A stretch of 64,000 bases of DNA from Desulfoprunum benzoelyticum (GTDB taxonomy: Bacteria > Desulfobacterota > Desulfobulbia > Desulfobulbales > Desulfocapsaceae), in assembly GCF_014201505.1 (NCBI RefSeq), contig NZ_JACHEO010000007.1, forward strand, positions 1-64,000, written 5' to 3'. The notes beneath the pieces are model-generated. The model searched no databases, was not told where the DNA came from, and was given only the letters and a program-made list of their open reading frames with translations. Below, piece by piece: positions 36,470 to 44,381 of this stretch. Every line of letters begins with the position of its first letter. The first letter of the stretch is position 1. The translations under genes and the position numbers were made by a program.

Positions 36470-38248
36470 GTGAAACCGACAAAAATCGAACATCCGGAAT
36501 ATTTCCACCGTGTCATCGACTGCCAGTACGCCTGCCCGGCCCACACCCAGGTGCCCGAGTACATCCGCCTGATCACCGCCGGCCGCTACGATGACGCCTA
36601 TATGATCAACTGGATTTCCAACGTCTTTCCCGGCATCCTCGGCCGGATCTGCGACCGTCCCTGCGAACCGGCCTGCCGGCGCGGCCGGGTGGAAAAGGAG
36701 CCGGTCGCCATCTGCCGCCTCAAACGGGTGGCGGCCGATTTCAAGGAATCGATCAAGGCCCGCCTGCCGGTCCCGCCGAAGACCAAAAACGGCCGTCGCA
36801 TCGCCCTGATCGGCGGCGGTCCGGCGTCGCTGACGGTCGCCCGCGACCTGCTGCCGCTCGGCTACCAGGTCGACCTCTTCGACGACCAGAGCGCCGCCGG
36901 CGGCTTCGTCCGCACCCAGGTCCCCTCCTTCCGCCTGCCCCAGGAGGTCCTCGACGAAGAGGTCAACTATATCCTCGACATGGGGGTCAACTGCCACTTC
37001 AACCACTATGTCGGCAGTCTGAAGGAGATGCTTGGCCGCGGCTACGACGCGATCTTCATCGGCACCGGCGCCCCCCGCGGCCGCGACCTCCCCGAGCTGC
37101 CCGGCCGCAAGGAAGGCGACCGCTTCATCCATGTCGGCATCTACTGGCTGGCGGCGGTGCTGTATCGCCACATCGACCGCATCGGCAAACGGGTCCTGGT
37201 GATCGGCGGCGGCAATACCGCGATGGACTGCTGCCGTACCGCCCGGCGGCTCGGCGGCGACAAGGTCAAGGTCGTCGTCCGCAGCCCGCGGGCCGAGATG
37301 AAGGCCTCGCCGTGGGAGATCGAGGACGCCCTGCATGAAGACATCCCGATCCATGACAAGCTTTCGCCCCTCGAATTCGTCATCAAGGACGGCCGTCTGG
37401 CCGGCATGCTGTTCGAACGGGTCGAAGGCCAGGTCGACGACCAGGGCCGACGCCGGTTGACAGCCACCGGCGAGGCCCCGGTCTTTCTCCCCTGCGACGA
37501 GGTCCTGCTGGCGATCGGCCAGCAGAACGCCTTCCCGTGGATCGAAAAGGATATCGGCATCGAATTCGGCCGCAACGGCCTGCCGGTGCTCCACGAGATC
37601 ACCCACCAGTCGACGCTGCCCCAGGTCTTCTTCGGCGGCGACGCCGCTTTCGGCCCCAGAAACGTCATCACCGCCGTCGCCCAGGGACACCAGGCGGCGA
37701 TCTCGATCCATCTCTTCTGCGAAGGCCGCGACCTCCGGCAGCGGCCGCACCCGCGGGTCAACCTGACCGGCCAGAAGATGGGATTCCACGACTGGATCTA
37801 CGACAGCCATGTCACCGACGACGAGCGCCAGCTCGTGCCGACGGTCGAGAAGGTCAGATCGCTGAAGGACCGGCTGCTCGAGGTCGAACTCGGTTTCGAC
37901 GCGGATCGGGGCCATCGCGAGTCCCGGCGCTGTCTCAACTGCGATGTGCAGACGATCTTCATCGACCGGACCTGCATCGAGTGCGACGCCTGCGCCGACA
38001 TCTGCCCGGTGACCTGCATCAATTTCATCGTAGGCGGCGACGAGGACGATCTCCGCTCCCGCCTGCAGATCCCCGCCGACAACCGCGAGCAGGCCCTCTA
38101 CGTCTCGCCGCCGCTGCCGACCGGGCGGGTCATGGTCAAGGACGAAAACGTCTGCCTCCACTGCGGCCTGTGCGCCGAACGCTGCCCGACCGCGTCATGG
38201 GAGATGTCGAAATTCACCTATCACGAAGCCCAGGCGGAGGACGTATGA
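36470..38248 (+). CDS. FAD/NAD(P)-dependent oxidoreductase with ferredoxin domains (GltD-like)
   Basis: 592 residues with a GTG start at 36470 preceded by AAGGGAT. The N-terminal iron-sulfur domain of the GltD/NfnB group is seen in YACPAHTQVPEYIRLI and CDRPCEPACRRGRVEK. Two Rossmann motifs follow (IALIGGGPASLTVARDL near 105, VLVIGGGNTAMDCCRTA near 240). At the C-terminus two ferredoxin-type [4Fe-4S] sites are present: CIECDACADICPVTC and CLHCGLCAERCPT. It starts a tight three-gene cluster with the 2-oxoacid:ferredoxin oxidoreductase subunits and probably shuttles electrons between ferredoxin and NAD(P). The next gene's ATG overlaps its stop by 4 bases. Confidence 0.85.
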   Translation: MKPTKIEHPEYFHRVIDCQYACPAHTQVPEYIRLITAGRYDDAYMINWISNVFPGILGRICDRPCEPACRRGRVEKEPVAICRLKRVAADFKESIKARLPVPPKTKNGRRIALIGGGPASLTVARDLLPLGYQVDLFDDQSAAGGFVRTQVPSFRLPQEVLDEEVNYILDMGVNCHFNHYVGSLKEMLGRGYDAIFIGTGAPRGRDLPELPGRKEGDRFIHVGIYWLAAVLYRHIDRIGKRVLVIGGGNTAMDCCRTARRLGGDKVKVVVRSPRAEMKASPWEIEDALHEDIPIHDKLSPLEFVIKDGRLAGMLFERVEGQVDDQGRRRLTATGEAPVFLPCDEVLLAIGQQNAFPWIEKDIGIEFGRNGLPVLHEITHQSTLPQVFFGGDAAFGPRNVITAVAQGHQAAISIHLFCEGRDLRQRPHPRVNLTGQKMGFHDWIYDSHVTDDERQLVPTVEKVRSLKDRLLEVELGFDADRGHRESRRCLNCDVQTIFIDRTCIECDACADICPVTCINFIVGGDEDDLRSRLQIPADNREQALYVSPPLPTGRVMVKDENVCLHCGLCAERCPTASWEMSKFTYHEAQAEDV

Positions 38249-40095
38249 GCAGGATTGAAAAGGTCAACGACTATGTCGTTCGTTTCGCCAACGTCAACGG
38301 CACCGGGTCGGCCAGCGCCAACAACCTCTTCGCCCTGGCGATTTACCGGATGGGGGTGCCGGTCACCCCGAAGAACATCTTCCCCTCGAACATCCAGGGG
38401 CTGCCGACCTGGTTCGAGGTCCGGGTCAGCGGCAGCGGCTACCTCGCCCGCCGCGCCGGCATCGACCTGACGGTCGCCGTCAACGGCCAGACCCTGGTCC
38501 AGGATTATAACGAGGTCCTGCCGGGAGGCTATTTCCTCTACGATTCGACCAAACGGCTGCCCGACGAGTGCCGGCGCGACGACCTCAACGTCATCGCCAT
38601 CCCGCTGACCCAACTGTGCAACGATGCCTTCACCGATCCCCGGCTGCGCCAGCTGCTGAAAAACATCATCTATATCGGCGCCCTGGCCCAGCTCCTGGAC
38701 ATCGACCACGGGGTCCTGACCGCGGCGATCAGCGGCCAGTACGCCAAAAAGCCGCAGCTGGCCGAGTCGAACCTGCAGGCCCTCGAAATCGGTTACACCT
38801 ACGCCGCCAATCATTTCGCCGGCGCCTGCGGCCTGAGGGTCGAGCCGCAGCCGACGAGTGGCGAATCCATCCTGATGGACGGCAACAGCGCCCTCGCCCT
38901 CGGCGCCATCTACGCCGGGGCGACGGTCGCCGGCTGGTATCCGATCACCCCCTCGACCTCCGTCGTCGAGGCCTTCGAGCGCTACGCCAACCGTTACCGG
39001 ATCGAAGCGGAGACCGGCCGCAAGCGCTTCGCCATCATCCAGGCCGAGGACGAACTGGCGGCCATCGGCATCGCTATCGGCGCCTCGTGGAACGGGGCCC
39101 GGGCCTTCACCGCCACCTCCGGCCCCGGCCTGTCGCTGATGGCCGAATTCCTCGGTCTGGCCTACTACGCCGAGATCCCGGTCGTGCTGATGGATGTCCA
39201 GCGCGCCGGCCCGAGCACCGGCATGCCGACCCGCAGCCAGCAATCCGATATTCTCGACGCCGCCTACGCCTCGCACGGCGACACCAAACACGTCCTGCTG
39301 TTTCCCAGCGATCCGACGGAATGCTTCGAGATGGCCGTCGCCGCCTTCGACCTCGCCGAGCGGCTGCAGACCCCGGTCATCATCATGAGCGATCTCGATC
39401 TCGGCATGAACGACCACCTCTGCGCCCCGCTCTCCTGGGACGACAGCCGCCGCTACGATCGCGGCAAGGTCCTCGACGCCGCCGCCCTCGAGGCCCTGCC
39501 GACCAGGTGGGGCCGCTATCTCGATGTCGACGGCGACGGCATCTGCTACCGCACCTATCCCGGCACCCACCCCAGCAAAGGAGCCTATTTCACCCGCGGC
39601 ACCTCGCATAACGAATATTCGGGGTACACCGAAGACAACACGATCTACCGCCGGGGCATGGAGCGGCTGGCCCGCAAGTGGCAGACCGCCAGGGACCTGG
39701 TACCGGCAGCGGAGGCAACGGAACGGGACAGCGAAACCATCATCGGCGCCATCTTCTACGGCACGACCAGCGCCGCCGCCCTCGAGGCCATCGACCTCCT
39801 CGCTGCCGAGGGCGTGGCGATCAACCTGCTGCGCCTCAAGGCCTTCCCCTTCGGCCCGGAGGTCAAGACCTTTATCGATCGGCATCGCCGGGTGTTCGTC
39901 ATCGAACAGAACCGCGACGGCCAGATGCGGCAGCTGCTGATCGGCGAAGGCGATTTCCCGCCCGCCAAGCTCCTGTCGGTCCTCAATTTCGACGGCCTGC
40001 CGATCACCGCCGCCACCATCGTCGACCAGATCCAGCCCCTGCTGGCGGCACCTGATCCCGACGGCGACACCGAACCATCCGGAGAGAAACCATGA
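38245..40095 (+). CDS. 2-oxoacid:ferredoxin oxidoreductase, fused gamma and alpha subunits
   Basis: 616 residues, ATG overlapping the previous stop (ATGA). The first about 190 residues (MSRIEKVNDYVVRFANVNG, GVPVTPKNIFPSNIQGLPTW) are the gamma domain that is a separate protein in many relatives. The alpha domain follows (SALALGAIYAGATVAGWYPI, TPSTSVVEAFERYA, IIQAEDELAAIGIAIGASW, TSGPGLSLMAEFLGLAYYAE). Together with the next gene (TPP-binding beta subunit) it oxidatively decarboxylates 2-oxoacids to acyl-CoA with reduction of ferredoxin, in the cytoplasm. The exact substrate (oxoglutarate or branched-chain oxoacid) cannot be read from sequence. The adjacent ilvD leaves a branched-chain role possible. 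Confidence 0.9.
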   Translation: MSRIEKVNDYVVRFANVNGTGSASANNLFALAIYRMGVPVTPKNIFPSNIQGLPTWFEVRVSGSGYLARRAGIDLTVAVNGQTLVQDYNEVLPGGYFLYDSTKRLPDECRRDDLNVIAIPLTQLCNDAFTDPRLRQLLKNIIYIGALAQLLDIDHGVLTAAISGQYAKKPQLAESNLQALEIGYTYAANHFAGACGLRVEPQPTSGESILMDGNSALALGAIYAGATVAGWYPITPSTSVVEAFERYANRYRIEAETGRKRFAIIQAEDELAAIGIAIGASWNGARAFTATSGPGLSLMAEFLGLAYYAEIPVVLMDVQRAGPSTGMPTRSQQSDILDAAYASHGDTKHVLLFPSDPTECFEMAVAAFDLAERLQTPVIIMSDLDLGMNDHLCAPLSWDDSRRYDRGKVLDAAALEALPTRWGRYLDVDGDGICYRTYPGTHPSKGAYFTRGTSHNEYSGYTEDNTIYRRGMERLARKWQTARDLVPAAEATERDSETIIGAIFYGTTSAAALEAIDLLAAEGVAINLLRLKAFPFGPEVKTFIDRHRRVFVIEQNRDGQMRQLLIGEGDFPPAKLLSVLNFDGLPITAATIVDQIQPLLAAPDPDGDTEPSGEKP

Positions 40096-41144
40096 CCTTC
40101 GTCCGCCCCAGTTTCCGCCATCCCCAGCAGCCCACCAACGCCCTCGGTTATGTCAGAAAGGACTACGAGGGATTGATCTCGACCCTGTGCGCCGGCTGCG
40201 GCCACGATTCGATCAGCAACGCCATCATCCAGGCCTGCTTCGAGATCCCGGTCGAACCGCACAAGGTCGTCAAGATGTCAGGTATCGGCTGCTCGTCGAA
40301 GACCCCGGCCTACTTTCTCGACCGCTCGCACGGTTTCAACTCGGTGCACGGGCGGATGCCGTCGATCGCCACCGGCGCCAACATGGCCAACCGCGACCTG
40401 ATCTACCTCGGGGTCTCGGGCGACGGCGACACCGCCTCGATCGGCATGGGCCAGTTTATTCATGCCCTGCGGCGCGACCTCAATCTGACCTACGTCGTGA
40501 TGAACAACGGTTGCTACGGCCTGACCAAGGGTCAGGACTCGGCCACCGCCGACCGCGGCTCGCGGACCAAGAAGGGGGCTCCCAATCCCTTCGAATCGAT
40601 CGACCTCTGCGAAATGGCGATCCAGCTCGGGGCCGGCTTCGTCGCCCGCGGCTTTTCCGGCGACAAACAGCAGCTGGTGCCGCTCTTGAAGGCTGCCCTG
40701 CTGCACCGGGGCATCGCCCTGATCGATGTCATCTCCCCCTGCGTCACCTTCAACAACTCCTCGGGCTCGACCAAGAGCTATCAGTACGTCCGCGACCATA
40801 TCGAGGCCACCGGCACCTTCGATTTCATCCCGTTGCAGCAGGAGATCGTCGTTCAGTATGAAGAGGGCGCCACCCAGGCGGTCACCATGCACGACGGCAG
40901 CATCATCCAGCTGCACAAGAACGTCGGCGGCGTCGATGTCACCAGCCGCCGCCGGGCGCTGGACCTGCTCGAGGCCGAGCGGGAGCAGGGCCGGCTGCTG
41001 ACCGGCATCCTCTTCCTCGACCCGGAGAGCGAGGACACCCACGCCATCCTCAACACTACGCTGACCCCGCTCAACCAATTGACACAGGCCGAACTCTGCC
41101 CCGGCGCCGCCGCCCTCGAGCAGATCAACGCACGGTTCCGCTGA
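40092..41144 (+). CDS. 2-oxoacid:ferredoxin oxidoreductase, TPP-binding beta subunit
   Basis: 350 residues, overlapping the previous gene by 4 bases. It begins with the KorB/VorB-type motif LCAGCGHDSISNA, then MSGIGCSSKT, HGRMPSIATGANMAN, and the thiamine diphosphate-binding GVSGDGDTASIGMGQFIHAL with VMNNGCYGLTKGQ. Cys in CAGCGH, with others, hold a [4Fe-4S] cluster. It completes the active site with the fused gamma-alpha subunit. No separate delta ferredoxin subunit is present, presumably because the GltD-like protein carries the ferredoxin domains. Confidence 0.92.
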   Translation: MTFVRPSFRHPQQPTNALGYVRKDYEGLISTLCAGCGHDSISNAIIQACFEIPVEPHKVVKMSGIGCSSKTPAYFLDRSHGFNSVHGRMPSIATGANMANRDLIYLGVSGDGDTASIGMGQFIHALRRDLNLTYVVMNNGCYGLTKGQDSATADRGSRTKKGAPNPFESIDLCEMAIQLGAGFVARGFSGDKQQLVPLLKAALLHRGIALIDVISPCVTFNNSSGSTKSYQYVRDHIEATGTFDFIPLQQEIVVQYEEGATQAVTMHDGSIIQLHKNVGGVDVTSRRRALDLLEAEREQGRLLTGILFLDPESEDTHAILNTTLTPLNQLTQAELCPGAAALEQINARFR

Positions 41145-41196
41145 TGATCCTGTTCCTCCCTGCCGCCGCTCGCTGACTTCGGGCCCCTCAGTCCCC

Positions 41197-41769
41197 ATGT
41201 CGCTGCTCGCCCTCATCGGCATCGCCGTCGCCCTGGCGATGGATGCCTTCGCCGTCGCCGTCGCCATCGGCATCAGTCTCAAATCGATCCACTATCGCCA
41301 AGTCTTCCGCCTGGCCTGGCATTTCGGCCTGTTCCAGGCGATGATGCCGGTCATCGGCTGGGGCGCCGGCACCTCGGTCCGCTCCTATATCCAGGACTAC
41401 GACCACTGGATCGCCTTCGCCCTGCTGACGCTGGTCGGCGGCAACATGCTGAAGGAGGCCTTTTTCGGCGACGAGGAGGAAAGCGAGAGCGAGAAGGATG
41501 CCACCCGCGGCCTGACCCTGGTCGTCCTGTCGGTGGCGACCAGCATCGATGCCCTGGCGGTCGGCTTCTCCATGTCGCTGCTGAACCTGGCAATCGCCAC
41601 CCCGGCGCTGGTCATCGGCCTGGTGGCGGCCGCCTTCACCGTCGGCGGCCTCTATCTCGGCAACCGCGTCGCCAATTTCAAACGCTTGAGCAGCTGTGCC
41701 GAAATCCTCGGCGGCCTGGTCCTACTCGCCATCGGGGTCAATATCCTCCACGACCACGGCGTGTTCTGA
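41197..41769 (+). CDS. mntP: Manganese efflux pump MntP
   Basis: 190 residues with six hydrophobic segments. The two halves carry the repeated motif with a membrane Asp (AVALAMDAFAVAVAIG and ATSIDALAVGFSMSLL) typical of MntP (DUF204). A cytoplasmic acidic loop GDEEESESEKD separates the halves. It exports Mn(II) to prevent toxicity. There is no yybP-ykoY-like riboswitch in the short upstream gap, so regulation is unknown. The start has no clear ribosome binding site. It follows the oxoacid oxidoreductase genes after 52 bases. Confidence 0.93.
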   Translation: MSLLALIGIAVALAMDAFAVAVAIGISLKSIHYRQVFRLAWHFGLFQAMMPVIGWGAGTSVRSYIQDYDHWIAFALLTLVGGNMLKEAFFGDEEESESEKDATRGLTLVVLSVATSIDALAVGFSMSLLNLAIATPALVIGLVAAAFTVGGLYLGNRVANFKRLSSCAEILGGLVLLAIGVNILHDHGVF

Positions 41770-41918
41770 GCCCGCGGGACCAACCATCGCGGGGGATCGA
41801 CGCCATCCCCGGCAGCGGCGGCACAGCCTTCGGTGATGAAATCGGGACCCGAATCCGGTACACTGTATCCGGCAGCGATCCGGACCAGGCCCTATCCACA
41901 CCCCGACAACGGCGACAC

Positions 41919-44381
41919 GTGAACATATTCCCCCCCTACCGCCTCCTTCTCCTCAGCCTCATCGTCCTGCTGACATCGACAGCAACGGCTCCGGCGGCCT
42001 CGATCAAGGATACCGCCTACACCACGACCCTGGAGATCTACGCCAGGCTCCCCGGCGCCGGCACCCCGCCGGGGGCCGCGGACGAACGCCTGATCCGGGC
42101 CCTGTCCTACACCGGGATGCGAGCCTTCCGGGCCCTCTGTTCCCTGCCGGCGCTGACCAGGGACCAGGCGGCCACAGCCCTGCGCCGGCTGCCGACCACG
42201 ACAATCCGCTATGAGCACATGCCGCTGCTCGAGAAGCTGGTCGCGATAAACGGCGCCACGGTCGACGACTGCTGGCGCCTGATCGACCGGCTGGCCCCGG
42301 TCGATTTCGTCACCGCCCGGGCCCTCGCCGGCCTGGCCCATGTTGCCGCCATGACGGTCGACGACCTGTTCGTGCTGATCGACCGGATCGCGGAGCTCGA
42401 CGAACCCGGACGCTGGGCGGCGGCGAGCCTTTTTTCAGTGACCGCGATCACCGCCGCCGAGACCAGACGCGGCCTCGAGCTGATCGACGAGTTGGGGGAG
42501 CGGCAACGCTGGGCCGCCGAGCAGCAGTGCCGGATTCCGGGGATCACCGCCCGTGAGGCCCTGGCGGGGCTGGAGCGACTCCAGTACCTGGGAGAGAGCG
42601 ATGCCTGGAACGCCCGGGCCCTGTTCATGCAGCCGGGCATGACTGCCGACCTCGCCGCCGCCTGGCTGCGGCGATATTTCAGCATCCCCGGCCCGGAGCG
42701 GGAGGAGGCCTTCCTCCGGCTGTCACCCGGCGACCGAACGATCCTGCTGCGGGTCTTCGCCGCCGCCGCCGATTATCCGCTGTGGCGGATCAACAACCTC
42801 CACGACATCACCGACGCGCGCGGCCGGGAGATCGGCAGCGGCACCCTGGCCGGTTATTCCGGCGACCGCCTCCTCACCCTGCTGCACCGTCTGCCGCTGG
42901 TCGTGCAGCGCCAGTATGGCACCGGGATGCGCCGCGCCCTCCAGCTCGGCAACCGCGGCGAGGCGGTCGCCGTTCTCCGCCGGGCGACGGCGGCAGCACG
43001 ACAGCAGACGGCGGTCGACCTCACCAGCGCCAATATCTACGTCCTCCTCGCCCATGGCAGCGACCTCTACGACTCCTCCTTCCGCGACATCCTGGTCCCG
43101 GTGCTGAAGGAACGGATCGGCGCGAGCTTCGGCAACGACCTGCTGTCCTTTCTGGTCGCCACCGACCCGGAGGGGATCTTCGCCTCCGACTGCATCGCCA
43201 GCCTGGCCCAGAAGGGCAAGTTGACCGACTTCCTGCCGACAGACCCGGCCAGGCAGCAGCAGGTCCTCGACCTCGTCGCCCGGTCGGCGCTGCAGAGCGA
43301 GTTCAGCCTGATCCTGTTCTCGGCGACCTTCGGCCGCATCCTCGAAACGATCGCTCCGCCCGCCCGCTCCTACCTCATCGGCCTGCTGCTCGACGCCGCC
43401 GCCAGCGCCAACGGCCTGTTCTCCCGCCAGGTGCGGATCATCCTCCAGTACTATCTCGACGAATACCCGGCCCTGCTGACGGCGGCAGACAAGACCGGGA
43501 TCGGCGGCATGCTCGCGACCCTCGGCCCGATCGATCTCGCCCCGTACACCCGCACCCCCTTCGCCGAGTGGGCCGCCGACGGCCGGCTCCAGAGCCTGTC
43601 GGTGTTCCAGGACGATGACGACGGCCGCTCCTCCTACCTCTCCAACAGCCGGACCCTGCTGGCCGGCGGCTACCGGCCGCAGCTGTCGGCGATCTACTCC
43701 CTGCCCGGACTGTCGACCTCGGCCGCCGCCGCCGCGCGTTCAGCCGTTGCCGCGGTCGCTGCCGGCGGCGAGGGACTGGGCCGGCTGCTGCAGCTTGCCG
43801 CCGCCCACCCCCTGGTCGTCGACTGGAGCAGGACGATCAACGGCCTCGCGATCAGCCATTCGGTCTTCGTCTACCAGGGCAAGACGACGCAGCAGCACCT
43901 GCTCGCCCGGTTCCTCAGAAGCCGCAGCGAGATGTTCGCCCAGCGCGGCCACAGCTACTGGCGCCGGGAGCAGCTGCTCGATCCGCTGGCGGACCTCCTC
44001 GCCGCCGGCGGGATCACCCCGGCCGACCTCCGGGCCAAGCAGCGTTTCCTCAGCATCGGCTCCTGCGGCGGCATCCGCGCCTATTCCGAGCTCAACCGGA
44101 TGTTTTACAACCATGTCGACATCCTGGCCACCATCGGCACCGGCAAGACGACCATCAACAATCCCTACAACCGTCAGATCTTCGAGATCATCGCCCGCCA
44201 TCGCGGCGGCCTGAGCTGGGAGGAACTGGCCCGGCAGTCGGCCGATATCTTTCACCGGAACCTCGGTGACGACTACCTGCAGCCGGGTTCACTGCCGGCT
44301 ATCCTCCATAAAATCATGGACCTGAAACCGAAAAACGATGCCCCTGATCAAACGCGCCGAACTCCCGCCACTGCTCGCTGA
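41919..44381 (+). CDS. Exported protein with helical repeats and a caspase-like His/Cys pair
   Basis: 820 residues, GTG start at 41919. A signal peptide covers about 1-27 (YRLLLLSLIVLLTSTATAPA). Residues 73-266 are six tandem repeats of about 32 residues. A middle region of about 350 residues (LTSANIYVLLAHGSDLYDSS, LLLDAAASANGLFSRQVRII) is mostly helical. In the last 200 residues AQRGHSYWRRE (H678) is followed 38 residues later by FLSIGSCGGIRAYSELN (C716) and then VDILATIGTGKTTINNPYN. This order (strand, GH, strand, Cys, helix, strand) fits the clan CD (caspase, gingipain) active site. I do not know a named family; I recall a similar GHSY...GSCGG pair in uncharacterised Bacteroidota proteins, unverified. 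The 3' end overlaps holA by 44 bases. Confidence 0.8.
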   Translation: MNIFPPYRLLLLSLIVLLTSTATAPAASIKDTAYTTTLEIYARLPGAGTPPGAADERLIRALSYTGMRAFRALCSLPALTRDQAATALRRLPTTTIRYEHMPLLEKLVAINGATVDDCWRLIDRLAPVDFVTARALAGLAHVAAMTVDDLFVLIDRIAELDEPGRWAAASLFSVTAITAAETRRGLELIDELGERQRWAAEQQCRIPGITAREALAGLERLQYLGESDAWNARALFMQPGMTADLAAAWLRRYFSIPGPEREEAFLRLSPGDRTILLRVFAAAADYPLWRINNLHDITDARGREIGSGTLAGYSGDRLLTLLHRLPLVVQRQYGTGMRRALQLGNRGEAVAVLRRATAAARQQTAVDLTSANIYVLLAHGSDLYDSSFRDILVPVLKERIGASFGNDLLSFLVATDPEGIFASDCIASLAQKGKLTDFLPTDPARQQQVLDLVARSALQSEFSLILFSATFGRILETIAPPARSYLIGLLLDAAASANGLFSRQVRIILQYYLDEYPALLTAADKTGIGGMLATLGPIDLAPYTRTPFAEWAADGRLQSLSVFQDDDDGRSSYLSNSRTLLAGGYRPQLSAIYSLPGLSTSAAAAARSAVAAVAAGGEGLGRLLQLAAAHPLVVDWSRTINGLAISHSVFVYQGKTTQQHLLARFLRSRSEMFAQRGHSYWRREQLLDPLADLLAAGGITPADLRAKQRFLSIGSCGGIRAYSELNRMFYNHVDILATIGTGKTTINNPYNRQIFEIIARHRGGLSWEELARQSADIFHRNLGDDYLQPGSLPAILHKIMDLKPKNDAPDQTRRTPATAR
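42135..42716 (+). repeat. Six protein-level repeats of 32-34 residues
   Basis: Encoded residues 73-106 (34), then five exact units of 32: 107-138, 139-170, 171-202, 203-234 and 235-266. Shared pattern: a hydrophobic pair at the start, small-[IMAV]-T at about positions 6-8, an acidic residue near 10-11, Leu/Ile near 16 and 19, and an aromatic or Arg-Ala-Ala step near 28-30 (for example LFSVTAITAAETRRGLELID). The likely shape is a two-helix repeat scaffold. Confidence 0.75.

Noticed and set aside
36314-38161. 615-codon minus-strand frame opposite the GltD-like gene
   Set aside because: No ribosome binding site and biased composition; the plus strand shows Rossmann and ferredoxin motifs.
41145-41196. 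Mn-sensing yybP-ykoY riboswitch before mntP
   Set aside because: The gap is only 52 bases and shows no fitting structure.
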